Of a stretch of DNA of 16,049 bases, positions 6,807 through 13,607 are shown piece by piece. The notes under the pieces were generated by a model that saw only the letters and a list, made by a program, of their open reading frames with translations, did not search any database and had not been told where the DNA came from. Numbering within the stretch: position 1 is the stretch's first letter; each line of letters opens with the position of its first letter. This DNA comes from Comamonadaceae bacterium (GTDB lineage Bacteria; Pseudomonadota; Gammaproteobacteria; Burkholderiales; Burkholderiaceae_C), in contig CANGMW010000018.1 in the NCBI GenBank assembly GCA_947454695.1, forward strand, positions 1-16,049, given 5' to 3'. Both the position numbers and the translations under genes were made by a program.

Positions 6807-7781
6807 ATGCAACTCAGAAAATTTCTCATCGCGTCGCTCGTCGCTGCATGGTCCGCCACGCAAGTGTCATGGGCCTGGGCCCAGGCCTACCCCGAGCGTC
6901 CGATCAAAATCGTGCAGGGTTTTGCCGCTGGCGGCAATGCCGACAACATCGCGCGCGCCGTGAGTGCAGAAATGACCAAAGGGCTGAACCAACCGTTTGT
7001 GAATGAAGCGCAAGCGGGTGCCGGCGGCACGATTGCCGCCACCACCGTGTCGCGCGCCAAACCCGATGGCTACACCTTGCTGTTGGCCACGGGCGGTCAT
7101 GCGGTGGCGGGTGCGCTGTATGGCAATTTGCAATACAAAACGATTGCCGATTTTGAGATGGTCTCCACCATCACCTACTTCCCGTTTCTGATCGTCACCT
7201 CGGCCAGCTCTCCCCTCAAATCAATGGCAGACCTGCTGGCGGCCGCGAAAAATTCAGACAAAGGTTTGACCTACGGCTCTGCCGGCATTGGCTCCACCCA
7301 CCATCTGGCCGGTGAGCTTTTGGGCAAGATGGGCAAGCTCGAACTGCTGCATATTCCCTACAAGGGCGATGCGGCGTCGGTCACGGCCCAGTTGGCCAAC
7401 GATGTGGATTTCATTGTGGTGCCGCCCACCGCCGTCATCACCAACATCAAAGGCGGCAAGCTGCGCGCCTTGGCCACCACCGGCCCCAAGCGTTGGTCCG
7501 GCCTGCCCGATGTGCCCACCGTGGCCGAGATGGGTGTCGCGGCCTATGACGTGCGCTCCTGGGCCGGGCTCATGGCCCCGGCCGGCACACCCCGGCCCAT
7601 CATCGATCGCCTGAACATGGAGGTGCTCAAAGCCCTGCAAGCACTCGCTGTTCGCACCCGCCTGGAAGACATGGGCGGAGAAGCCCAAGGCAGCACACCC
7701 GAGGAGATGCGCGCCATGGTCTCCAGCGAACTTCAAAAATGGATCAAGGTCGTCGCTGACGCCAAGATCCCCAAACAATGA
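6807..7781 (+). CDS. Bug family (TctC-like) periplasmic substrate-binding protein
   Basis: This 324-residue protein begins with a clear signal peptide (basic MQLRKF, hydrophobic core, probable cleavage after AWA at about residue 25). The mature part starts with YPERPIKIVQGFAAGGNADNIAR, the hallmark of tripartite tricarboxylate transporter binding proteins, and continues with AGAGGTIAA, the DGYTLL segment and IPYKGDAASV. Such proteins bind carboxylates, amides or aromatic acids in the periplasm and pass them to TctA/TctB. No membrane subunits are encoded nearby, as is usual for the expanded Bug family of Burkholderiales, so the partner must be elsewhere. It sits second in the catabolic operon, so its ligand is probably the pathway substrate. 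Length is normal for the family. Confidence 0.95.
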   Translation: MQLRKFLIASLVAAWSATQVSWAWAQAYPERPIKIVQGFAAGGNADNIARAVSAEMTKGLNQPFVNEAQAGAGGTIAATTVSRAKPDGYTLLLATGGHAVAGALYGNLQYKTIADFEMVSTITYFPFLIVTSASSPLKSMADLLAAAKNSDKGLTYGSAGIGSTHHLAGELLGKMGKLELLHIPYKGDAASVTAQLANDVDFIVVPPTAVITNIKGGKLRALATTGPKRWSGLPDVPTVAEMGVAAYDVRSWAGLMAPAGTPRPIIDRLNMEVLKALQALAVRTRLEDMGGEAQGSTPEEMRAMVSSELQKWIKVVADAKIPKQ

Positions 7782-7792
7782 ATGGATAAGCC

Positions 7793-8371
7793 ATGAGCCT
7801 GATCAAAATTCGTAAACGCAGCCTGACGATTGAAACCACCTTCCATGAAGGCGGCCCGGTGGCTGACACGCCGCTGAAAATGGCTGCAGCCTGTGCGGTG
7901 ATTGAAAACCCCTACGCCGGGCGCTATGAGCCCGACCTGATGCCCTTCATGGCAGAGCTGCGTTCACTGGGCACTGTCTTGGCGACCGAGCTGGTGGAGA
8001 CCCTGGGCCGCGACAAGGTCGAGGTCTACAGCAAGGCGGCCATCGCGGGCGTCAATGGCGAAATGGAGCATGGCGCGGTCTGGCACGAAGCCGGCGGCTG
8101 GGCCATGCGCGCGGTGCTGGGCGACCCCAAAGCCATGGTGCCTGCCGCCAAAGCTGTGGCCAGCGCGGGCTACCGCCTCATGGTGCCTTTGCATTACATC
8201 CACGCCAGCTATGTGCGCAGCCACTACAACAGCATGGAGGTCGGCATTCAGGATGCGCCGCGCCCCAATGAAATTTTGTTTGCCCTGGTGATGGGTACCG
8301 GCGGGCGCGTGCACTCGCGTCTGGGTGGACTCACCAAAGACAAGGTGTCCGTGAACGACGGGCAGCGCTGA
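7793..8371 (+). CDS. PF06684 'amino acid synthesis' family protein
   Basis: The 192-residue protein matches PF06684 (formerly DUF1185): ETTFHEGGP at 14-22, AAACAVIENPYAGRY at 31-45, KAAIAGVNGEMEHGAVWHEAGGWAMR (81-106 region), and the PLHYIHASYVRSHY and DAPRPNE blocks at 132-145 and 154-160. Despite the family name, no reaction has been firmly shown; the fold has been related to chorismate-mutase-like proteins. Conserved His, Glu and Arg residues suggest a small-molecule enzyme. It is soluble with no signal peptide. The ATG is 11 bases after the Bug gene and is preceded by GGATAA; the next gene starts 2 bases after its stop. Such tight packing argues for a dedicated role in the pathway, but which one is unknown. 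Confidence 0.88.
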   Translation: MSLIKIRKRSLTIETTFHEGGPVADTPLKMAAACAVIENPYAGRYEPDLMPFMAELRSLGTVLATELVETLGRDKVEVYSKAAIAGVNGEMEHGAVWHEAGGWAMRAVLGDPKAMVPAAKAVASAGYRLMVPLHYIHASYVRSHYNSMEVGIQDAPRPNEILFALVMGTGGRVHSRLGGLTKDKVSVNDGQR

Positions 8372-8373
8372 CC

Positions 8374-9363
8374 GTGCGTGCCATTCAAATTTTCCAACCC
8401 GGCGGCCCCGAGGTCCTGACCGAGGTCGAGCTGCCAACACCGCAGCCCGGCCCCGGCGAGATCCGCGTCAAAGCCGAAGCCATCGGTGTGGGCCGGCCCG
8501 ATGTGTTGGTGCGCAAAGGCACCTACAAATGGATGCCACCGCTGCCGGCCATACCGGGCAGCGAAATGGTGGGCACCATTGACCTCTTGGGTCCTGGTGT
8601 GTCGGGCTTGCGCACGGGCCAGCGGGTACTGGTGAGCGCGCGTGAGCTGAGTGTGCGCGGGGGCTGTTGCGCCGAATACATTTGCGTGCCGGCGAGTGCG
8701 GTGTATGTGCTGCCGCACAACATCGATCCAGTGGACGCCGCCAGCCTGCCGAACTTGCAATTCGCCAATGCCTTGTGGGAATGCGGTCCGGGTGCGCGTA
8801 CGCGCGCCATCCTGATCCCCGGTGTGTCGGGCGGCGTCGGATCCATCCTGACCCGCCTGGCCCAGCACAAAGGTGCGATGGTGATCGGCACCACCTCATC
8901 GCCTGAAAAAGCGCAGTTCATCAAGAGTCTGGGCGTGGACCATCTCTTGAGTGGCGACGCGCCAACCTTGCCGCAAGCGGTGAAGGATGTGACCGAGGGC
9001 CGCGGTGTGGATTTCGTGGTCGATCAACTCGGTGGCGACGCCTTGATCGCCTGCCTGCGCAGCCTGGCGCCCATGGGGATGCTGGTCTCGATCAACGTCA
9101 TCACCGGCATGCCCAAAGCCGATGTGTTTGCGGAAATGCGCGCCTTGCTGTCGCGCAGCCTCTCGCTGCGCACCTTCTCCATGCACACGCTGGACAACGA
9201 TGCCAACGAGCGCCGCCGGCTGATGAACCTGGCCATCGAGCAGGTGGCCCAAGGCGCGGTGAAAGTGCCGCCATCCATGGTGCTGCCGCTGTCCGAGATT
9301 CGCCAAGCCCATGTGATGCTGGACGCCGGATCCAGCCAAGGAAAAATTGTTTTGCAACCCTGA
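8374..9363 (+). CDS. Zinc-independent quinone oxidoreductase-like MDR protein
   Basis: This 329-residue protein belongs to the medium-chain dehydrogenase/reductase superfamily. The N-terminal GroES-like domain has GPEVL (11-15) and PGSEMVG (61-67); the nucleotide domain has GVSGGVGS (150-157) in place of the usual AAAGGVGS, followed by a GVDFVVDQLGG segment, and the C-terminal end KIVLQP is typical of quinone oxidoreductases. The catalytic-zinc and structural-zinc cysteine patterns of alcohol dehydrogenases are absent, so NADPH-dependent reduction of a quinone, enone or similar substrate is most likely. The start is a GTG located 2 bases after the previous stop codon, implying coupled translation. 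In this operon it may reduce a quinone or an unsaturated ring-cleavage intermediate; that is inference. Confidence 0.9.
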   Translation: MRAIQIFQPGGPEVLTEVELPTPQPGPGEIRVKAEAIGVGRPDVLVRKGTYKWMPPLPAIPGSEMVGTIDLLGPGVSGLRTGQRVLVSARELSVRGGCCAEYICVPASAVYVLPHNIDPVDAASLPNLQFANALWECGPGARTRAILIPGVSGGVGSILTRLAQHKGAMVIGTTSSPEKAQFIKSLGVDHLLSGDAPTLPQAVKDVTEGRGVDFVVDQLGGDALIACLRSLAPMGMLVSINVITGMPKADVFAEMRALLSRSLSLRTFSMHTLDNDANERRRLMNLAIEQVAQGAVKVPPSMVLPLSEIRQAHVMLDAGSSQGKIVLQP

Positions 9364-9370
9364 GGTCAAC

Positions 9371-9919
9371 ATGACTGCAACCTACGCTCCCAGGCTATCG
9401 CATGTCGGTATCTGTGTCATTGACATTGACAGAATGGCCGACTTTTACTGCAAAGTGTTCGGACTCCAAGTGTCAGACAAAGGGCCGGGCAACACCTTCC
9501 CTTATATGCTGGCATTTTTGAGTGGCAATAAAACCCAGCACCATCAACTGGCTCTGGCACAGAACCGCCCGGCAGGTTCAACCAGCACGGTCATGCAGCT
9601 GTCGTTCATGGTGGACAGCCTGGATGACTTGCGCCAGGCCCGCGACAAGGCCTTGCGTGAAGGTGCCACCCAGATGCGCGGCCTCAACCACGGCAACGCC
9701 ATTTCCATTTATTTCATGGACCCGGAGCACAACACGGTGGAGGTGTATGTGGACACACCGTGGTACGTGGCCCAACCCCACGGCGACCCGCTGAACCTGG
9801 ACCATTCGGATGAAGCGATCTGGGCTGAAACCGAAAAAATTGTGCGGGCTGATCCGACCTTCAAGCCCGTGGAAGAATGGTCCGACGCCTTCGGTCAAAA
9901 AATCCAGGCCGGGCGCTAA
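9371..9919 (+). CDS. VOC superfamily protein resembling a single-domain extradiol dioxygenase
   Basis: The 182-residue protein has the paired beta-alpha-beta-beta-beta modules of the vicinal-oxygen-chelate fold: LSHVGICVIDIDRMADFY at 9-26, QHHQLAL at 56-62, MQLSFMVDSLDDL at 75-87, and HGNAISIYFMDPEHNTVE at 107-124. The last block is close to the extradiol ring-cleavage signature, with H107, Y114 and E124 at matching positions, and H11 fits the first metal-ligand site. The second metal-ligand position, normally His, is Q76 in my alignment. An upstream in-frame TTG at 9347 opens the frame, but the ATG at 9371 with GAGGT 5 bases upstream is the real start. Ring cleavage of a catechol-like product from the neighbouring monooxygenase is the likely role; other VOC activities remain possible. 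Confidence 0.85.
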   Translation: MTATYAPRLSHVGICVIDIDRMADFYCKVFGLQVSDKGPGNTFPYMLAFLSGNKTQHHQLALAQNRPAGSTSTVMQLSFMVDSLDDLRQARDKALREGATQMRGLNHGNAISIYFMDPEHNTVEVYVDTPWYVAQPHGDPLNLDHSDEAIWAETEKIVRADPTFKPVEEWSDAFGQKIQAGR

Positions 9920-9988
9920 GCGCCATCTGCCCGATCCGGTCATGGTCGACACGACGCCCCTGACGCCAATGCTTCAAGCGGCCACCGC

Positions 9989-11557
9989 ATGAAGCCCTAT
10001 GACGTCATCATCGCCGGGCTGGGACCTACCGGTGCGACCCTGGCAGGCTTGCTGGGACAGGCGGGTGTGCGTGTGGCGGTGTTTGATCGTCTGCCCGACT
10101 TGTACCCCTTGCCCCGTGCCATCGGTTTGGACCACGAGGCCATGCGCATCTTCCAGCAATTGGGCCTGGCTGAAAAAATCATGCCCCATATCGCCGCCTA
10201 CCGGCCCAGCGAATACCTGGGCATGGACGGCCAGCTGATCAAGCGCTTGGATACACTGCCCGAGCCCCATGTGCTGGGCTGGGCACCGAACTATGTGTTT
10301 GATCAACCCGCTTTGGAGCGGGTCTTGCGCGAGCGGCTTTCCAGTCTGCTAACGGTTGAAGTCTTTGTGGCCTCGGAGATTGAAGACACCGGGCAGGACG
10401 CAGATGGCGTCTGGGCGGATGTGCGCGTGCAGGGGGAAGCCACGGTGCGCCGCTTCACCGCCAGCTACCTGGTGGCCTGCGACGGCGGTGCCAGCCCGGT
10501 GCGCAAGCGCCTGGGCATTGAACTGGAAGACCTGCAGTTTGACGAGCCTTGGTTGGTGGTGGATGCCATCGTGCCCACCGAGAAACTCGCGCAATTGCCG
10601 CAAACCCAGGTGCAGTACTGCGAGGCAGGCCGACCGTCCACCTTTGTGGTGGGGCCCGGCAATCACCGGCGCTGGGAGATCATGCTGCTCGAAGGCGACA
10701 GCCTCTCGCCGGATTTCCCGCCTGAAGAACTGTGGCCTTTGTTAAGCCGCTGGATCCAACCCGGCGAGGCCAAACTGTGGCGCGCTGCAGCCTACCGCTT
10801 TCATGGCCTGGTCGCCCGCGCGTGGCGACGCGAGCGCATTTTGCTCGCCGGCGATGCGGTGCACATGACACCACCTTTCATGGCGCAAGGCATGGTGAGT
10901 GGCTTGCGGGATGCCCACAACCTGGCCTGGAAACTCACGCGGGTCATTCAAGGTCAATCACCGCCAACGCTGTTGGATACCTACCAGCAAGAGCGCTACC
11001 CGCATGTCAAACAAACCATTCTGACGGCGATGGGCTTGGGGCGCATCATTTGCGAGCGCGATCCCGTCAAGGCAGCCGAGCGTGATCAGCGCTTGCGTGA
11101 GGCCCATGGTGGCGTGGTCAAAACCGAGTTCCGCCAGAACATGATTCCCAAGCTGCAGACCGGTTTGATCGCCGAGCCTGAGGACCAAGGGGGTGAGTTG
11201 TTCCCCCAACCGTGGGTTCGATCGAAAGACTTCGCCGGGCGACTCGATGACCTCACCGGCAGCGGGTTCCGTGTCGTGGTGCAAGCAGCGGCTTTGTCCG
11301 CCCAAGAGCAAGCGGCCTATCTGGCGGCCTTGGCCCCGCTGGGGGGTGTGTTGGTGGTCTTGGGTAAGGCGTCCGCAGCCGGTGGCGTGTACATCACCGA
11401 GGATCAACCTTTGCTGTCAAACTGGTTCCATGCGCATGGCAAGGTCGCCATGGTGGTCAGGCCCGACCACTACCTGTACGGTGCGGCGGATAGCCATGAG
11501 CAATCGCTGGAGATGCTCCAGCGCATACGAGCGGATATTTCAAACAACACGCATTGA
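9989..11557 (+). CDS. FAD-dependent aromatic monooxygenase, MhpA-like
   Basis: This 522-residue protein is a class A flavoprotein monooxygenase. It shows the FAD-binding GxGxxG (GLGPTG, 10-15), the DG motif (VACDGGASPVRKRLG, 162-176) that contacts FAD and NAD(P)H, and the GD motif (GDAVHMTPPFMAQGM, 288-302) followed by GLRDAHNLAWKL. A C-terminal thioredoxin-like extension (about 400-522) is as in MhpA and phenol-hydroxylase-type members. These enzymes add a hydroxyl to phenolic rings, usually ortho or para to an existing one, using NAD(P)H and O2. It is the last gene of the rightward run, 69 bases after the VOC gene. The product would be the substrate for ring cleavage by the VOC protein. The native ring compound cannot be deduced. 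No good Shine-Dalgarno sequence precedes the ATG. Confidence 0.92.
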   Translation: MKPYDVIIAGLGPTGATLAGLLGQAGVRVAVFDRLPDLYPLPRAIGLDHEAMRIFQQLGLAEKIMPHIAAYRPSEYLGMDGQLIKRLDTLPEPHVLGWAPNYVFDQPALERVLRERLSSLLTVEVFVASEIEDTGQDADGVWADVRVQGEATVRRFTASYLVACDGGASPVRKRLGIELEDLQFDEPWLVVDAIVPTEKLAQLPQTQVQYCEAGRPSTFVVGPGNHRRWEIMLLEGDSLSPDFPPEELWPLLSRWIQPGEAKLWRAAAYRFHGLVARAWRRERILLAGDAVHMTPPFMAQGMVSGLRDAHNLAWKLTRVIQGQSPPTLLDTYQQERYPHVKQTILTAMGLGRIICERDPVKAAERDQRLREAHGGVVKTEFRQNMIPKLQTGLIAEPEDQGGELFPQPWVRSKDFAGRLDDLTGSGFRVVVQAAALSAQEQAAYLAALAPLGGVLVVLGKASAAGGVYITEDQPLLSNWFHAHGKVAMVVRPDHYLYGAADSHEQSLEMLQRIRADISNNTH

Positions 11558-11597
11558 AGTAGCTTTGAGCTGGCATGCCACGGGCGTGTGGCGACAC

Positions 11598-12572
11598 TCA
11601 GCCCAACACGGTCTGCGCCACCTTGGCATACAAGGGAATCCCCAGCAGGATGTTCAGCGGAAAAGTCACGCCGAGGGACAAACCAAAGTACAGCGAGGGC
11701 TTGGCCTCCGGAATCGCAAAACGCAAGACGGCCGGTACCGCGATGTAGGACGCACTGGCGGCCAGGGTCATGAGCAGTGTGGCGTCGCCCTGCGGCAAGC
11801 CCAACACCCAGGCCAGACCCAAAGCGATGCCGGCGTGGCACAAGGGGCCCAGCACGGCATAGCTCAGCAGCCAGGGCGACTGACCTTGGAGTTGCGGCAG
11901 ATTGCGAGCGGTCATGAGCCCCATGTCCAGCAGGAAAAACGCGAGCATGCCTTTGAAGAGATCGGTGGAGAACGGCTGCATCGCCGCTTTGCCGGCTTCA
12001 CCGGTGAGCAGTCCCACCACCATGGCACCCAGCAAGAGGAGTTGCGCGCCGTCGGTGAACGACTCGTGAAGTATCTTGCCCAGCTTCATGCCCGCAGGCG
12101 ACGGAGTTGTCGTTGCGTGGCTGGGGGTTTGCCGCAGCAGGTTGGCAAAGATCACCGCCATGATGATCGCAGGGGATTCCATCAGGGCCATGGCGGCGGC
12201 CATATGACCGCCGTAGGCAATGTGCTGGTTTTCCAGGTATTGCACCGAGGTGACAAACGTCACGGCACTCACCGAGCCGTAGGTGGCGGCCAGGGCTGCA
12301 GCATCAAAGCCCGGCAGCCAACGCTTGAGCAAGTTGTAGCCGATCACGGGCACCACGACCGCCAGCGTGATGGCGGCACCAAGGCCTGCTGCCACTTGGG
12401 TGTTCAGCCCCGATTGCGCCAGCGCAAAGCCGCCTTTGAGTCCAAGCGCCATGAGCAGGTAAAGAGAGAGAAACCGCGAGATGGCAGGAGGGATTTCCAG
12501 ATTGGATTTGACGAAGCCTGCCAGGATGCCGAAGACAAAAAACAAAATCGCCGGGTCAAGTAGGTTGTGCAT
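11598..12572 (-). CDS. sbtA: SbtA-type sodium-dependent bicarbonate transporter
   Basis: The 324-residue protein consists of two inverted halves of about five membrane helices each, joined by a hydrophilic cytosolic linker (LRQTPSHATTTPSPAG, 146-161). It carries the paired substrate motifs of SbtA: YGSVSAVTFVTSVQYL at 98-113 and AASASYIAVPAVLR at 271-284. Characterised cyanobacterial SbtA imports bicarbonate with Na+. This protein is shorter than the cyanobacterial ones, mainly through the linker. The frame extends to an ATG at 12593, but AAGGAG 7 bases before the ATG at 12572 fixes that start. No SbtB (PII-like) gene is adjacent. It is divergent from a CbbR-like LysR gene, its likely regulator, and converges on the monooxygenase gene across 40 bases. 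Confidence 0.92.
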   Translation of the reverse strand: MHNLLDPAILFFVFGILAGFVKSNLEIPPAISRFLSLYLLMALGLKGGFALAQSGLNTQVAAGLGAAITLAVVVPVIGYNLLKRWLPGFDAAALAATYGSVSAVTFVTSVQYLENQHIAYGGHMAAAMALMESPAIIMAVIFANLLRQTPSHATTTPSPAGMKLGKILHESFTDGAQLLLLGAMVVGLLTGEAGKAAMQPFSTDLFKGMLAFFLLDMGLMTARNLPQLQGQSPWLLSYAVLGPLCHAGIALGLAWVLGLPQGDATLLMTLAASASYIAVPAVLRFAIPEAKPSLYFGLSLGVTFPLNILLGIPLYAKVAQTVLG

Positions 12573-12608
12573 GTCAGAACTCCTTGAGGCCATCTTAGGT
12601 CGTCACGG

Positions 12609-12614
12609 ACTATA
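12609..12614 (-). promoter_or_regulatory. Candidate -10 box for sbtA
   Basis: On the minus strand this reads TATAGT, matching five of six positions of the sigma-70 -10 consensus, and would give a short leader before the sbtA ATG. No good -35 box lies 16-18 bases upstream (GAAATT/AGAAAT), which suits a promoter that depends on an activator. Confidence 0.4.
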
Positions 12615-12635
12615 TGTAAAATCGATAATAAAATT

Positions 12636-12659
12636 TCTAACCATAGATAAAAATCTATG
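12636..12659. promoter_or_regulatory. Overlapping dyads in the sbtA-lysR region, probable LysR sites
   Basis: Two perfect inverted repeats share one arm: TCTA-N4-TAGA (12636-12647) and CATAGAT-AAAA-ATCTATG (12642-12659). The second ends on the ATG (12657-12659) of the LysR gene. Spaced half-sites just upstream of the sbtA promoter's expected -35 position are what a LysR-type activator would use, and occupancy would also block its own gene. Confidence 0.5.
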
Positions 12660-13571
12660 AATATCACCTTCCGTCAATTGCGTTTGTTTCAAGCCCTGGC
12701 CGACACGGGCAGCGTCAGCGCGGCCGCCCGGGCCATGCATGTGACCCAGCCCACGGCGTCCATGCAACTCAAGGAGGTCACGCAGGCCATCGGATTGCCT
12801 TTGTATGAAGTGATTGGCAAAAAAATTCACCTGACCGATGTGGGACAGGAGTTGGCCGCCACAGCGCGCGCCCTGAGCGCCTCCTGGTCCGCGTTTGAAC
12901 AACATGTGGACGCGGTCAAGGGCTTGGCCAAGGGCAAGCTGTGCATTGCGGTGGTGAGTACGGCCGAATACTTCATGCCCCGGCTCATCGGTACGTTTTG
13001 CAAAAAATACCCGGCTATCGATGTGGCGCTGGAGATCCTGAACCGGGATGGCGTGGTGCAACGCCTGGGGCGTCATCTGGATGACCTCTACATCATGTCC
13101 ATGCCGCCGACCGACATGGATTTGCATGACGAGGTGCTCATGCCCAATCCGATTGTGCTCATCGGCCCCACAGGCCATGCCTGGGCCAAAGCCGGGCGCG
13201 TGGCCCTGAAAGATTTGAAGGACAGCCGCTTTATTTTGCGAGAGGCCGGCTCCGGAACCCGCATGGCGGCCGAGCAGTATTTCCGGAAAAAGAAATTCAA
13301 ACCGGCGGTGCGTCTGGAGTTGGGCAGCAATGAAGCCCTGAAAGAATCGGTGGCGGGGGGCTTGGGGATTGGCGTGGTGTCTCAACATGCCTTGCACGGC
13401 CTGGACAAGGAAAACGGCGTGGCGGTGATCGATGTGGAGGGCTTTCCGCTCGCATCGTCCTGGCATATGGTCCACCATGCCCAACAGAAACTCTCGCCGG
13501 CGGCCCTGGCTTTCCGTACCCACCTCATGAGCGCTGTTCAGCGCGATAAATTTACCCGCAGGTCTCGCTAG
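12657..13571 (+). CDS. LysR family regulator, CbbR/CmpR-like
   Basis: The 304-residue protein has an N-terminal LysR winged helix-turn-helix (FRQLRLFQALADTGSVSAAARAMHVTQPTASMQLKEV, residues 5-42) followed by GLPLYEVIGKKIHLTDVGQEL, a stretch close to CbbR and CmpR proteins, and a C-terminal periplasmic-binding-like effector domain (about 92-295, with GLGIGVVS near 240). CbbR regulates Calvin-cycle genes and CmpR regulates bicarbonate uptake genes, both sensing photosynthetic or carbon metabolites. Its divergent partner here is an SbtA bicarbonate transporter, so control of bicarbonate import is the natural inference; no RuBisCO genes are in the window. The ATG lies in a dyad that may be its operator, and no Shine-Dalgarno sequence precedes it. 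Confidence 0.92.
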   Translation: MNITFRQLRLFQALADTGSVSAAARAMHVTQPTASMQLKEVTQAIGLPLYEVIGKKIHLTDVGQELAATARALSASWSAFEQHVDAVKGLAKGKLCIAVVSTAEYFMPRLIGTFCKKYPAIDVALEILNRDGVVQRLGRHLDDLYIMSMPPTDMDLHDEVLMPNPIVLIGPTGHAWAKAGRVALKDLKDSRFILREAGSGTRMAAEQYFRKKKFKPAVRLELGSNEALKESVAGGLGIGVVSQHALHGLDKENGVAVIDVEGFPLASSWHMVHHAQQKLSPAALAFRTHLMSAVQRDKFTRRSR

Positions 13572-13579
13572 CGCGTATC

Positions 13580-13607
13580 AGCTGCGCTCACGACAAACCG
13601 CGCAGCT
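13580..13607. terminator. Hairpin between convergent lysR and otnI, possible bidirectional terminator
   Basis: AGCTGCGC (13580-13587) and GCGCAGCT (13600-13607) are perfect 8-base arms with a 12-base loop. They fill the 36-base gap between the stop codons of the two convergent genes. The stem is GC-rich and equally strong from both sides, but no T run follows on either strand, so it is not a textbook intrinsic terminator. Confidence 0.45.

Noticed and set aside
8248..8868. Minus-strand open frame across the PF06684 and MDR genes
   Set aside because: It overlaps two tightly packed genes with strong family motifs and has no motif of its own.
11571..11580. Ten-base palindrome TGGCATGCCA between the convergent monooxygenase and sbtA genes
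   Set aside because: Short GC-rich palindromes are expected by chance, there is no T run, and no stem of useful length forms around it.
11193..12563. Long plus-strand open frame (456 codons) overlapping the monooxygenase end and sbtA
   Set aside because: Both overlapped genes have clear family motifs. This translation is low-complexity, rich in Arg, Gln, His and Gly, and is an antisense artefact of GC-rich DNA.
12591..12593. Upstream ATG as the sbtA start
   Set aside because: The AAGGAG sequence lies between this ATG and the one at 12572 at ideal spacing for the latter, and the conserved protein begins at the latter.
12603..13523. Minus-strand open frame (306 codons) opposite the LysR gene
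   Set aside because: The plus strand encodes an unmistakable LysR regulator with a matching divergent partner; the antisense product resembles nothing.
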